Origin: a virus
Direction: 5' to 3' (one strand)
IMG/VR virus record: IMGVR_UViG_3300030380_004708
Coordinates: 1 to 46,168 of that record
Length of the DNA stretch: 46,168 bases
Part shown: piece after piece, positions 1 through 6,825 of the stretch
Numbering within the stretch: the stretch's first letter is position 1
Layout: each line of letters opens with the position of its first letter
The notes under the pieces: generated by a model
Database searches by the model: none
Told to the model about the DNA's origin: nothing
Seen by the model: only the letters and a program-made list of their open reading frames with translations
Program-made: the position numbers and the translations under genes

Positions 1-1581
1 CTTGGCGTGGCTTTATCCGGACTAGATTTTCTAGGCGCTGCTGGCGCACCAGCGAAAGCTGTTGTCAAAAAAGGCATTTCATCTCTTAATGATGATGCCA
101 TCGACACTTCTTATCGCATATCACATCAACCAAGCGGCAGAACCGATGATGCTATACAGCTTGACGATCTTACAAAAGACATTTCTGGTAATGAAGGAGG
201 ATACCCAGATGATTTTTACGGGCCTAAGGGACAACAGCTCTATGCTCCAGGCAAGATGTTTGCCGACGACGAATACGGAATTGCAAATACTCAAAGTTAT
301 GAAAAAATTTTAGAATCAAAAAACAAACCCAATAAAGAAATAACAATCTATAGAGCAGTGCCTGCAGGAGTTAAAAAAATTAATGAAGGAGACTTTGTAA
401 CTCTTAGTCCAAAATACGCAGAATTACATGCGACTAGTGGTTATGGACAACGCGGAGATGAGGCTGGCAAAGTTATATCAAAAAAAGTTAAAGTACAAGA
501 CATAATTTGGGATGGTAACGATGTAAATGAGTTTGGTTATTTTCCAAAAATAGCAAAAAAAGTGGAAAAACCTAAGAAAGTAAAAAAACTTAAACCTAAA
601 GAAACAGAACAGTTATTTTCAGGCATTGAAAGCACAAAAAGAGAATCCTTAGATGCTCCTTACAAAAATCCCATAGTCGATCTTGTTAATGAAAGACCGG
701 AGCTGACACAACTATCTAAATCCGCTCTTGACCCTAACGAGGATGGTGTGGTAAGTCTATTTAGAGTCTACAACCTCAAGGAAGGGCAAGAGCTGTTACC
801 AGAAAAAGGCATAGCATCATTGTCAACAGATGTTGCACCTGCTTTAGAGATAGGACAAAAGATGGAATTTATAAGAGGCGGTGGCTTTAACCCAATGTCA
901 CTCGGGCGAGAGACTCCTGAATTTACTATAGAAAGACCAGCAAAACTTATAAGGTATGAAGTTCCAATAGAAAGAGTGAAGGCACACGTTCCATCGTTAT
1001 TGGATCAAGTGCCAGCACGCGCCGCCAATGCTGAAAAAAATTCTAAGTTTATGTCTGCAAGCAGCGAAAAAGAAGTTTTAGCAGATCTTAGCGGCATACA
1101 ACCTGCGGAAATATTTGATGTTCCATTCAGAGCTGGCGCAAGATATTTTGAAGGCAGCGTCCCTGCGTATAGACCAAGTCCTTATGACATTGAAAAAGGC
1201 GCAGATCCAACAAGGGTTCTGAACTATGGTTTGTTTAGACTTTTTGAAGAGGGCAGAACGCCCAAAGGCTTGATGCGCGATATTATGAAAAGTGGTAGTC
1301 CTAAATTTAGGAGAGAGCCTAAATCCGCTTACATGTCGTATAAAAACTATTTAGCTAAAGTAGCGGCTGATGAGGCAAACCCGTCACGCAGACCCGCCTC
1401 TTTTTCAGGAGATCAGAAAACTTACGCAGAACTCAACCCAGGCGTCTCTCCATATCAAATGTATGGTCCTGAAGAATTTCCCATGCCAATAGCATCAAGA
1501 CCAAGAGCTAAACAAGATTATCAAGATTTACTAGACGCTTTTGAAAAATATAAAAAAATAAAAGGTATCGGCTCGTTGTAA
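1..1581 (+). CDS. Virion-associated protein with two ADP-ribosyltransferase-like segments (5'-truncated)
   Basis: The reading frame is open to the first base of the window, so the N-terminus is missing; the GTG at 7 is probably not the true start. Residues below count from it. Residues 30-180 look like an ADP-ribosyltransferase fold: 'TIYRAVP' (Arg 116), 'VTLSP' near 132, and 'NEFGYFP' (Glu 175). A second, weaker copy at 250-372 has 'LFRVYN' (Arg 253), 'SLSTD' near 271 (STS-like), and 'SEKEVL' near 353 (E-x-E-like). A Lys-rich linker (185-200) joins them. The start 'GLDFLGAAGAP..KKGISSL' resembles a hydrophobic module in the gene at 5358-6695. The length and N-terminus suggest a virion or ejected protein that modifies a host target. 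The fold call rests on motifs only, and the enzymatic role is inference. Confidence 0.55.
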   Translation, partial: LGVALSGLDFLGAAGAPAKAVVKKGISSLNDDAIDTSYRISHQPSGRTDDAIQLDDLTKDISGNEGGYPDDFYGPKGQQLYAPGKMFADDEYGIANTQSYEKILESKNKPNKEITIYRAVPAGVKKINEGDFVTLSPKYAELHATSGYGQRGDEAGKVISKKVKVQDIIWDGNDVNEFGYFPKIAKKVEKPKKVKKLKPKETEQLFSGIESTKRESLDAPYKNPIVDLVNERPELTQLSKSALDPNEDGVVSLFRVYNLKEGQELLPEKGIASLSTDVAPALEIGQKMEFIRGGGFNPMSLGRETPEFTIERPAKLIRYEVPIERVKAHVPSLLDQVPARAANAEKNSKFMSASSEKEVLADLSGIQPAEIFDVPFRAGARYFEGSVPAYRPSPYDIEKGADPTRVLNYGLFRLFEEGRTPKGLMRDIMKSGSPKFRREPKSAYMSYKNYLAKVAADEANPSRRPASFSGDQKTYAELNPGVSPYQMYGPEEFPMPIASRPRAKQDYQDLLDAFEKYKKIKGIGSL

Positions 1582-1623
1582 ATTAAGTTTGCAATTTTGT
1601 GCAGATTTTGAGAAACTTTTGCA

Positions 1624-1893
1624 ATGGCTAAAAAATTTATCCATGTAAACCAACATAAAATTCGAGCTAATAAAAAACACGGCACCAACGATCCTGTTAT
1701 TACCGTTAAAGAAGGCAGAACCAACACCTATTGTCACGAAGTAAAAATAACTGGTGAAGTTACAGTTAGATATGGTGGTAATGACAAGCCAATACTGCCA
1801 TGTGGAGCCAGAGTAGTGATTGAAACTGATGGTTTTGTAGAGATTGTAAACCCAACAGAAAATATCAAGGCAGAGTTAGTGCATGCCAATTAA
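1624..1893 (+). CDS. Small conserved phage protein, unknown function
   Basis: This 89-residue soluble protein has no signal or membrane segment. It starts 'MAKKFIHVNQH' and is rich in beta-type sequence ('GEVTVRYGGND', 'CGARVVIETDG'). It resembles small proteins I associate with phage genomes next to recombination genes, but I know of no assigned function. It ends 11 nt inside the following nuclease gene, so the two are probably translated together. The preceding 42 nt carry no clear Shine-Dalgarno sequence. Confidence 0.75.
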   Translation: MAKKFIHVNQHKIRANKKHGTNDPVITVKEGRTNTYCHEVKITGEVTVRYGGNDKPILPCGARVVIETDGFVEIVNPTENIKAELVHAN

Positions 1894-2302
1894 TTCTAGA
1901 AACAAAGGCGCACAATTTGAACGCGACGTAGCTAAGATTCTCAACGGCTTTTTTGCCGATAACAATATTGATTTCCAAACGAAACGCAATTTAGATCAAT
2001 ACCAACAAAAAGATCTATGCGATCTCGACATACCCTTTCATGCGGTTGAATGTAAATTTTACAAAGCAGGCGAATGGCTAAAAAGTGCCTGGTGGGACCA
2101 AGTTTGCAGTGCCAGTGATGGTAGGATCCCTGTCCTGATCTTTAAATTCAACCGCAGACCGATCCGCGTGTGCGTGCCATTGCATGCTATGAACCTCGAG
2201 TGGCCGCACGAGAACGACAAAATATGTGTTATGGACATGGAGCATTGGCTCGATGTGCTCAAAAAGAACTGGCGCAGATATGACAAACACTTTTCCACCT
2301 AA
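1883..2302 (+). CDS. PD-(D/E)XK endonuclease, Holliday-junction-resolvase-like
   Basis: A 139-residue protein with the layout of archaeal/phage Holliday junction resolvases and related PD-(D/E)XK nucleases. It has an N-terminal helix with a conserved Glu ('KGAQFERDVAKIL', Glu 13), then 'CDLDIPFHAVECKFY' giving the metal-binding Asp (47 or 49) and the E-x-K pair Glu 56/Lys 58. The C-terminus is Trp- and basic-rich. The likely job is resolving branched DNA during replication or before packaging. It overlaps the gene before it by 11 nt and the oxygenase after it by 23 nt. A different DNA substrate within the same fold is possible. Confidence 0.7.
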   Translation: MPINSRNKGAQFERDVAKILNGFFADNNIDFQTKRNLDQYQQKDLCDLDIPFHAVECKFYKAGEWLKSAWWDQVCSASDGRIPVLIFKFNRRPIRVCVPLHAMNLEWPHENDKICVMDMEHWLDVLKKNWRRYDKHFST

Positions 2303-2834
2303 TCACGGCGTTACTGGACTGTCGATTAGCCAAGATGAAGTAGATCTGTTTTTAGATTACTTGGTTGAAAGCGAACCAGTGCAAGCAAAAGTGCACAAAA
2401 ACGCTAAGGAGACAGCAAATACTGATATCCGGGATGCGCAGATCCATTATATTGACGCAAAACAAGACCGGCTCTACAGAATCCTTAATAAAATCGCCGT
2501 TGCTGCCAATAAATACTTCAATTATCAAATTACTGGTATCGAAACAGCGCAAATTATCCATTATGAAGCTCCGAGTAACGGTTATGGCTATCATATTGAC
2601 ATTGGACCCGACGGCACAGCTGCCACACGCAAGATAAGTATGACACTTTGTTTGAATGAGGAGTATGAAGGCGGCGAACTCTGCTTTAGAACCGGCGACC
2701 AGCCTAGTTGTACGCGTCCCAAGGTAGGTGAAATCGTAGCTTTTAGCTCATTTATCTCGCACCAGGTCAAACCAGTGACCAAAGGCAATCGTTATGTAGT
2801 GGTTGCTTGGTTTACAGGCCCGCCGTTTCGTTAA
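2280..2834 (+). CDS. 2-oxoglutarate/Fe(II)-dependent dioxygenase (prolyl-hydroxylase-like)
   Basis: A 184-residue protein with the complete iron and 2-oxoglutarate site of the PKHD/prolyl 4-hydroxylase-like group: 'GYHIDIG' (His 105, Asp 107), 'ISHQVKP' (His 161) and 'GNRYVVVAWF' (Arg 171, which binds the 2OG carboxylate). The jelly-roll strand 'EGGELCF' is also typical. I chose the ATG at 2280 because the longer in-frame form starting at 2226 runs deep inside the nuclease gene. Such enzymes hydroxylate proteins or nucleic acids and are common in marine phages; the substrate here is unknown. The gene converges on the minus-strand gene ending at 2831. Confidence 0.85.
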   Translation: MTNTFPPNHGVTGLSISQDEVDLFLDYLVESEPVQAKVHKNAKETANTDIRDAQIHYIDAKQDRLYRILNKIAVAANKYFNYQITGIETAQIIHYEAPSNGYGYHIDIGPDGTAATRKISMTLCLNEEYEGGELCFRTGDQPSCTRPKVGEIVAFSSFISHQVKPVTKGNRYVVVAWFTGPPFR

Positions 2835-2992
2835 AAGCGCGGCGTAAACATAGTGCGCAAGCTTGACATTTTATCCTCAGGCACATCGCGCAAATGTTTA
2901 GGCACTTCACCCTCACATTTATGCTTTAGCAACTCACTGACAGGAATAGTCCTGCCACATTTTTCACATTTAGCTTTTGCTATCATTTTCAT
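2831..2992 (-). CDS. Small zinc-finger protein (C2HC type)
   Basis: This 53-residue frame reads 'AKCEKCGRTIPVSELLKHKC', a C-x2-C-x11-H-x1-C pattern suitable for one zinc ion, followed by a charged tail ending 'MFTPRF'. The Cys/His spacing argues that it is real. It overlaps the end of its upstream neighbour (2970-3188) by 23 nt, as in a translationally coupled operon, and its stop overlaps that of the oxygenase gene on the other strand. Small fingers like this are usually DNA- or protein-binding accessory factors; the target is unknown. A start two codons in (2986) is equally possible. Confidence 0.65.
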   Translation of the reverse strand: MKMIAKAKCEKCGRTIPVSELLKHKCEGEVPKHLRDVPEDKMSSLRTMFTPRF

Positions 2993-3188
2993 ACTTTACA
3001 ATCAAAACCTCAGCGCGTCGATTCACCTCATCTGTCATCTCGTGCAACGTGTCGATCCGTTTTTGTAGATCCTCTCGTTCCACCGGATTGGTAACTTGTG
3101 GCAGTTGATCTTCTAGATCTTCGATCTGTTGTGAACAAACAAGGCGTAAATGTCGTGCTACACCCTCAATCTCGTCTTTCATCTTCAT
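2970..3188 (-). CDS. Small coiled-coil protein, unknown function
   Basis: A 72-residue, highly charged, helical protein with heptad-like Leu/Ile spacing ('IEDLEDQLPQV', 'LQKRIDTLHEM'), predicted to be a coiled coil. The start is supported by a strong GGAGG ribosome-binding site 8-9 nt upstream on the minus strand. It lies in the minus-strand operon 2831-3800. No catalytic motif is visible and I do not recognise the family. Confidence 0.7.
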   Translation of the reverse strand: MKMKDEIEGVARHLRLVCSQQIEDLEDQLPQVTNPVEREDLQKRIDTLHEMTDEVNRRAEVLIVKYENDSKS

Positions 3189-3282
3189 GGCGCTTTACCT
3201 CCCTCTCAAATAATTTATTAGACTGGTTTTGCAACGATTTCTCAACGCATTTATCGATTAAGTTCCAAAACCAACTCCACAT
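3166..3282 (-). CDS. Very small Trp-rich/charged protein, possible
   Basis: A 38-residue frame starting 'MWSWFWNLIDKCVEK' and ending in a charged helix ('FEREVKRHEDERRD'). The amphipathic start (four aromatics in the first six residues) followed by a charged tail looks like a real membrane-peripheral peptide. The frame fills the gap between two operon genes exactly: it starts 4 nt after one stop and overlaps the next start by 23 nt. No convincing ribosome-binding site is present, so this call is tentative. Confidence 0.4.
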   Translation of the reverse strand: MWSWFWNLIDKCVEKSLQNQSNKLFEREVKRHEDERRD

Positions 3283-3285
3283 TTG

Positions 3286-3504
3286 CTAATGCACCACCCT
3301 TGTCGCTGCATCGTCTTTATAAACTACTCCAACCTTGCGGCCATTCATCTCTTCAATCTCTTGCCACAGTTTAAGATCCTCAGGCGCCATCTCAGATATA
3401 GCTATCTGATTGTATGGCTTGTCATGTTTCCTAGACAGGTAGCGAATAAAAATCTCTTTCAACATCGGATATAAAGTATCTTTGATATGTTTTGGTTCAC
3501 TCAT
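3286..3504 (-). CDS. Small conserved hypothetical protein
   Basis: A 72-residue soluble protein, 'MSEPKHIKDTLYPMLKEIF..'. The start at 3504 is chosen over the longer in-frame one at 3519 because a GGAGGG motif sits 7 nt before it and its ATG overlaps the upstream stop as TAATG, a classic coupled start. It contains a small helical region and 'GRKVGVVYKDD'. The function is unknown; it sits in the minus-strand operon. Confidence 0.7.
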   Translation of the reverse strand: MSEPKHIKDTLYPMLKEIFIRYLSRKHDKPYNQIAISEMAPEDLKLWQEIEEMNGRKVGVVYKDDAATRVVH

Positions 3505-3800
3505 TATAAAACCCTCCAAACTCTTATTCCTTCATCTACTTGGCGTTGTTTAAACTTCATACCTTTTTGATAACCAGCTTGACGCAAAAGTCTAACTTTA
3601 TCTTCATTTTCAAATAATACAGAATCACCAACCTCCATCTTGGTTGCTAGCTTAACCCATATAAAAGGTTTTTTTTGACCAGGCATAGGTATATCTTTGT
3701 CGATTTTTACAAGCAACTCAGCATCCTCTATATATTTGTCATAAACGCTTCTGTCTGTTGTTGGCTTTATAAGCTGCCACTCCATTTTTTCTTCACTCAT
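3504..3800 (-). CDS. Conserved small phage protein, unknown function
   Basis: A 98-residue first gene of the minus-strand operon, with an AGGAG ribosome-binding site 7 nt upstream. Its C-terminus 'GMKFKQRQVDEGIRVWRVL', preceded by 'EVGDSVLFENEDKVRLLRQ', follows a pattern I have seen in many short phage early proteins ('..VGDS..KFTTRKVDGGVRVWRV'). That family has no established role; the basic C-terminal hairpin suggests nucleic-acid contact. It is transcribed from the left arm of the divergent promoter at 3831-3881. Confidence 0.75.
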   Translation of the reverse strand: MSEEKMEWQLIKPTTDRSVYDKYIEDAELLVKIDKDIPMPGQKKPFIWVKLATKMEVGDSVLFENEDKVRLLRQAGYQKGMKFKQRQVDEGIRVWRVL

Positions 3801-3830
3801 AATTTCTCCTAAAATTAACTTACAAAAAAC

Positions 3831-3881
3831 AATATACTAAATTTTATAAATAGTTGCAAATATCTGCTCATTTGTTATTAT
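3831..3881. promoter_or_regulatory. Divergent sigma70-type promoters sharing one palindromic -35
   Basis: The hexamer TTGCAA at 3854-3859 is its own reverse complement. To the right, a 16 bp spacer leads to TATTAT (3876-3881), giving a plus-strand promoter for 3916-5323. To the left, a 17 bp spacer leads to TATATT on the minus strand (3831-3836), giving a promoter for 3800-2831. Both then reach strong ribosome-binding sites. The rightward half recurs at 26740-26767. Confidence 0.6.
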
Positions 3882-3915
3882 TGTATCGTGAGTAACAAAT
3901 TTTTATGGAGGGACT

Positions 3916-4236
3916 ATGAGAAACGAACTCAAAGCAAAGATGGTTGTTGATAAAAGAATTGAGTCAGTATTACAAAGTGATGGCTACAAACTTTATCCAC
4001 TACCGTTTTTTATCAAACTTGATGGCGTGGTTGACGACCACATGGCATTGGTTGGAAAAGACGGCAAAGGCAATATGGCAGAGCTGTATTTTACCCACTT
4101 TTATCCTGCTAGCGTCAAAGGTTTTGGTGACACACCATTTGAAGCAGTCATGGACGCCATTCGCCAAGTGCACCTAAACGACAACATCGACCTAGATAAG
4201 TGTGGTTTTTATTCTTTTAATAAGGAGGCAATATGA
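3916..4236 (+). CDS. Conserved hypothetical protein
   Basis: A 106-residue soluble protein with no recognised domain. It follows the rightward promoter arm and a GGAGGG ribosome-binding site. It has mixed alpha/beta character ('DDHMALVGKDGKGN', 'GFGDTPFEAVMDAIRQVH'). It is the first gene of a three-gene unit ending with the serine recombinase. Its stop overlaps the next start (ATATGA). The function is unknown. Confidence 0.75.
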   Translation: MRNELKAKMVVDKRIESVLQSDGYKLYPLPFFIKLDGVVDDHMALVGKDGKGNMAELYFTHFYPASVKGFGDTPFEAVMDAIRQVHLNDNIDLDKCGFYSFNKEAI

Positions 4237-4496
4237 ACGTCAAAGAAGATACTATGAAAAATCTTGTTTTTATTGTAAAAGAGTGGGCCAAGTCATCAGA
4301 CTTAAAACAAATTGCAGAGTCTTATGACTGCGCAAAACACGATGAGGAAATGAAACAGATATTAGATGACGGTGGCACTTGTTGGGGTATTGACCACAGT
4401 CTTGGCCTTGGCGCTACTGACTGGCTGTTTGAAACTAGAAACATTTTAAGAATGATTAAACGTGGCGAGATTAAGCTTGAGGAGAAGGCAGTATGA
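4233..4496 (+). CDS. Conserved hypothetical protein
   Basis: An 87-residue protein, mostly helical, with 'DDGGTCWGIDHSLGLGATDW' in the middle and a charged C-terminus. GGAGG lies just before the ATG and the gene overlaps both neighbours by 4 nt (ATGA type). It precedes the recombinase, so an accessory role for that enzyme is conceivable, but nothing in the sequence shows it. Confidence 0.7.
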   Translation: MNVKEDTMKNLVFIVKEWAKSSDLKQIAESYDCAKHDEEMKQILDDGGTCWGIDHSLGLGATDWLFETRNILRMIKRGEIKLEEKAV

Positions 4497-5323
4497 TTGA
4501 ACCAAGAAAACAAGTAAACCATATCTACGGCTATATCAGAGTATCGTCTGAGCAACAGGTCAAAGACGGCTCTTCACTCGAAGAACAAAAGAGATCGATT
4601 GAGGAGTTTGTCGCTAACAAATACGGCGGTAGGAAAGTTGATAAGTTCTTTACCGACGCTGGCATTAGTGGCATGAAGCCTTTGTTAGAGCGACCAGGCT
4701 CTAGGGAGCTGACCGACGTGATGGACGCCAACGATGTGATAGTAGCAACTAAGCTCGACCGTATTGCCAGATCACCCCTTGAGATGATTAACATGGTACC
4801 CGATCTGGAGGAGACTGGTATTACGTTGTATTTCTGCGACATGTTTGGTGATGTGCCTATGGTATTACCGAAAGCAAAAGAAAAAACGGGATTGGCAGCA
4901 AAAATGGATTTAACCAGAATGGCTAACAATCAATTGGTTACCATGCTTGCTTGGTTTGCGGCCATGGAGAGAGAAATGATTATGTCTCGACTTAACGGCG
5001 GCAAACTCGTCTATGCGGAAAGAGGCTACTCCATTGGCGGTAAAACTCCGTTTGGTTATCGCAAAGAATACGATGGATCTGGTAGCAGACGCAGAACCAA
5101 GCTAGTGCCTATACCCGAGGAGCAAAAAGTTTTAAAGCATATTTATGCACTTAGAGCCAAAGGCTTAGGTGCAAGAAAAATAGCTAAACAGATCCAAAGT
5201 TCACATCCCGGCTATGAGGATTTTCCGTATCACAAGGTCCACAGAATCCTAAAACGCAAGTTCCAAGGCTTGCTTGACATGGAAGATCAAAAATATGACA
5301 TTGGTTACGGAGAGGTTAGCTAA
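4493..5323 (+). CDS. Serine recombinase (resolvase/invertase family)
   Basis: A 276-residue enzyme with the N-terminal resolvase catalytic domain: 'YGYIRVSSEQQ' (nucleophile Ser 18), 'SLEEQKRSIEEF', 'VDKFFTDAGISG' and 'VIVATKLDRIARS' (active-site Arg residues). The long helix 'TMLAWFAAMEREMIMSRLNGG' follows, then the recombinase segment 'GKTPFGYRK' and a short DNA-binding end. It is far shorter than large serine integrases (about 450-600 residues) but longer than Tn3-type resolvases (about 185). It could resolve multimers, invert DNA or integrate. No pair of inverted recombination sites is obvious nearby. Confidence 0.9.
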   Translation: MIEPRKQVNHIYGYIRVSSEQQVKDGSSLEEQKRSIEEFVANKYGGRKVDKFFTDAGISGMKPLLERPGSRELTDVMDANDVIVATKLDRIARSPLEMINMVPDLEETGITLYFCDMFGDVPMVLPKAKEKTGLAAKMDLTRMANNQLVTMLAWFAAMEREMIMSRLNGGKLVYAERGYSIGGKTPFGYRKEYDGSGSRRRTKLVPIPEEQKVLKHIYALRAKGLGARKIAKQIQSSHPGYEDFPYHKVHRILKRKFQGLLDMEDQKYDIGYGEVS

Positions 5324-5357
5324 TAGAAAAAGTTAGCGTTTCAGTTATAATCATGGA

Positions 5358-6695
5358 ATGTATCAAAATATTGACATATTCCAACAAGGTGGAGCAGCTG
5401 ACAAAGATCTTTTAGATCGAGTGGTTGAAGGCTACGAAGAGAATGTGCCAATACCAGCGCAGATATTAGCCGGTTTTACACCGCCTGGCATGGCAGCAGA
5501 CTTAGTCGCTGGCGGTAAATATGGCCGCGATGCAATCGAAGAGTTTAGAGAGGGCAATATCAAACCTGGCCTAATGTATGCGGGTATCGCCGGACTCTCA
5601 ACCCTTGGTGCGCTACCGCTGATTGGCGATTTATTTAGACCAGGTAAACAAGCGCTTAAAAGCGGTATTGCTAGCTTACCAACCACCAAAGCAGATGTTA
5701 TGAAACATCAAGAGGATCTATACTCTGGTAATACGATACGCGATGCTAATAAAATGTTTGATCGAGCTGTGCGTAGTGCACCTGAGTTTAATCAGAGCAT
5801 AGATGAATTAGCAGCGAGCTTAAATCTATCAACTAGCTTGCCTGGTAAAACACTTAAGTTTGACAGCTATGGAGTGCCTGTTGGCAAGATAAAACAAGTG
5901 CCTAGAGCAATCGAAAAATCTGTCGACAAGTATGAAGGCGATGTAACAAAGCTAACCGATCCCATAAGAACAAGAGTTTTAGTCTCAACACCAGCAGAGG
6001 AAGAGGCTTTGGTTAGACTTGTCAAAGAAAATTTTGAAACTTTTGATAAAGGCAGATTAGTAAAACCCGAAGGTTTTGTAGATCGTAAGCTACTAATTAA
6101 ATTTACCAACTCTAAAGGCGAGCCAATTGTCGGTGAAATATCTGCGATTACTGAACCTATGTGGCGTGCGTCTGACGCTAATCATAAGGCTTTTGAGGAG
6201 TTTAGATCTTTATTTCCCAAAGGCATGCCAACTGATGCAGCAGAGCGTCAAGCAATAAATGCTGATATTTTAAGAAAAGGAAAGGATCTTGAAAAACAAA
6301 TGAGTGCTACATTTGACGTTGCTAAAAAACAAATTGATCCTAGTTTTTATAAACAAGACGTGAAAAAGTTTGCTATGGGTGGCTATGTCTCAGCTGGTAG
6401 TTCGGGCAAATCTTTACCGATTACGCCAAACTTGTCAGCAAACGCAGACTTAGACATTTTTTCACCGTCAATTAAAAAGTCGGCTACTTGGCTGGGCATA
6501 GCTAGTGTCCAGTCAGACTTACCGGGCGCTATGAAATATCCTTCATATCCCAAGCCAACAGGATCGACAACCGCAGGACCGTCCTCCCATGTAAAAAATA
6601 AAGTTTCTTTTGCCATCACCCCTAGTTTACACAAATTTACAAAAATCTACAACCCAAATCAAATTAATATTTTTGATAAAAACGATGACCGATAA
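5358..6695 (+). CDS. Putative virion/ejected protein with RelA/SpoT-like domain
   Basis: A 445-residue protein. Residues 30-110 form a Gly/Ala/Leu-rich hydrophobic module similar to the start of the truncated gene at 1-1581. Residues 165-290 resemble the RelA/SpoT nucleotidyltransferase-like fold: 'AIEKSVDKY', 'LTDPIRTRVLVSTPAEEEAL', 'GFVDRKLLIKF', 'GEISAITEPMWRA' and 'NHKAFEEFR', in the family order (K..S..K / D-x-IRxRV / D-K / EI..T..M / H..YE..R). The C-terminus carries 'KKFAMGGYVSAG', a motif repeated in other proteins here. It could make an alarmone-like nucleotide or modify nucleotides/RNA after ejection. The domain is a motif-level call and the activity is unproven. No clear ribosome-binding site is seen. 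Confidence 0.55.
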   Translation: MYQNIDIFQQGGAADKDLLDRVVEGYEENVPIPAQILAGFTPPGMAADLVAGGKYGRDAIEEFREGNIKPGLMYAGIAGLSTLGALPLIGDLFRPGKQALKSGIASLPTTKADVMKHQEDLYSGNTIRDANKMFDRAVRSAPEFNQSIDELAASLNLSTSLPGKTLKFDSYGVPVGKIKQVPRAIEKSVDKYEGDVTKLTDPIRTRVLVSTPAEEEALVRLVKENFETFDKGRLVKPEGFVDRKLLIKFTNSKGEPIVGEISAITEPMWRASDANHKAFEEFRSLFPKGMPTDAAERQAINADILRKGKDLEKQMSATFDVAKKQIDPSFYKQDVKKFAMGGYVSAGSSGKSLPITPNLSANADLDIFSPSIKKSATWLGIASVQSDLPGAMKYPSYPKPTGSTTAGPSSHVKNKVSFAITPSLHKFTKIYNPNQINIFDKNDDR

Positions 6696-6825
6696 AGAAA
6701 AAATTATTAGCGCCATAGCTACTATTGACTCCATGCTTACACTTGATTTTATGACAGATCCGGTGCGCGCAGATCTTAATAATATTAAGACCTTGTTAGT
6801 TGCAGTAAGAGATAACTTAAGCTAA
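6685..6825 (+). CDS. Small helical protein, unknown
   Basis: A 46-residue helical protein, 'MTDKEKIISAIATIDSM..'. I chose the ATG at 6685, which overlaps the end of the upstream gene by 11 nt; a longer in-frame version from 6610 would lie deep inside that gene. The last base of its stop is also the first base of the next gene's ATG. The function is unknown; the coupling suggests a small partner of the tail adhesin that follows. Confidence 0.6.
   Translation: MTDKEKIISAIATIDSMLTLDFMTDPVRADLNNIKTLLVAVRDNLS

Noticed and set aside
2817-2850. Possible bidirectional terminator between the converging genes near 2834
   Set aside because: Only a 5 bp GC stem with a 14 nt loop and no T-run.
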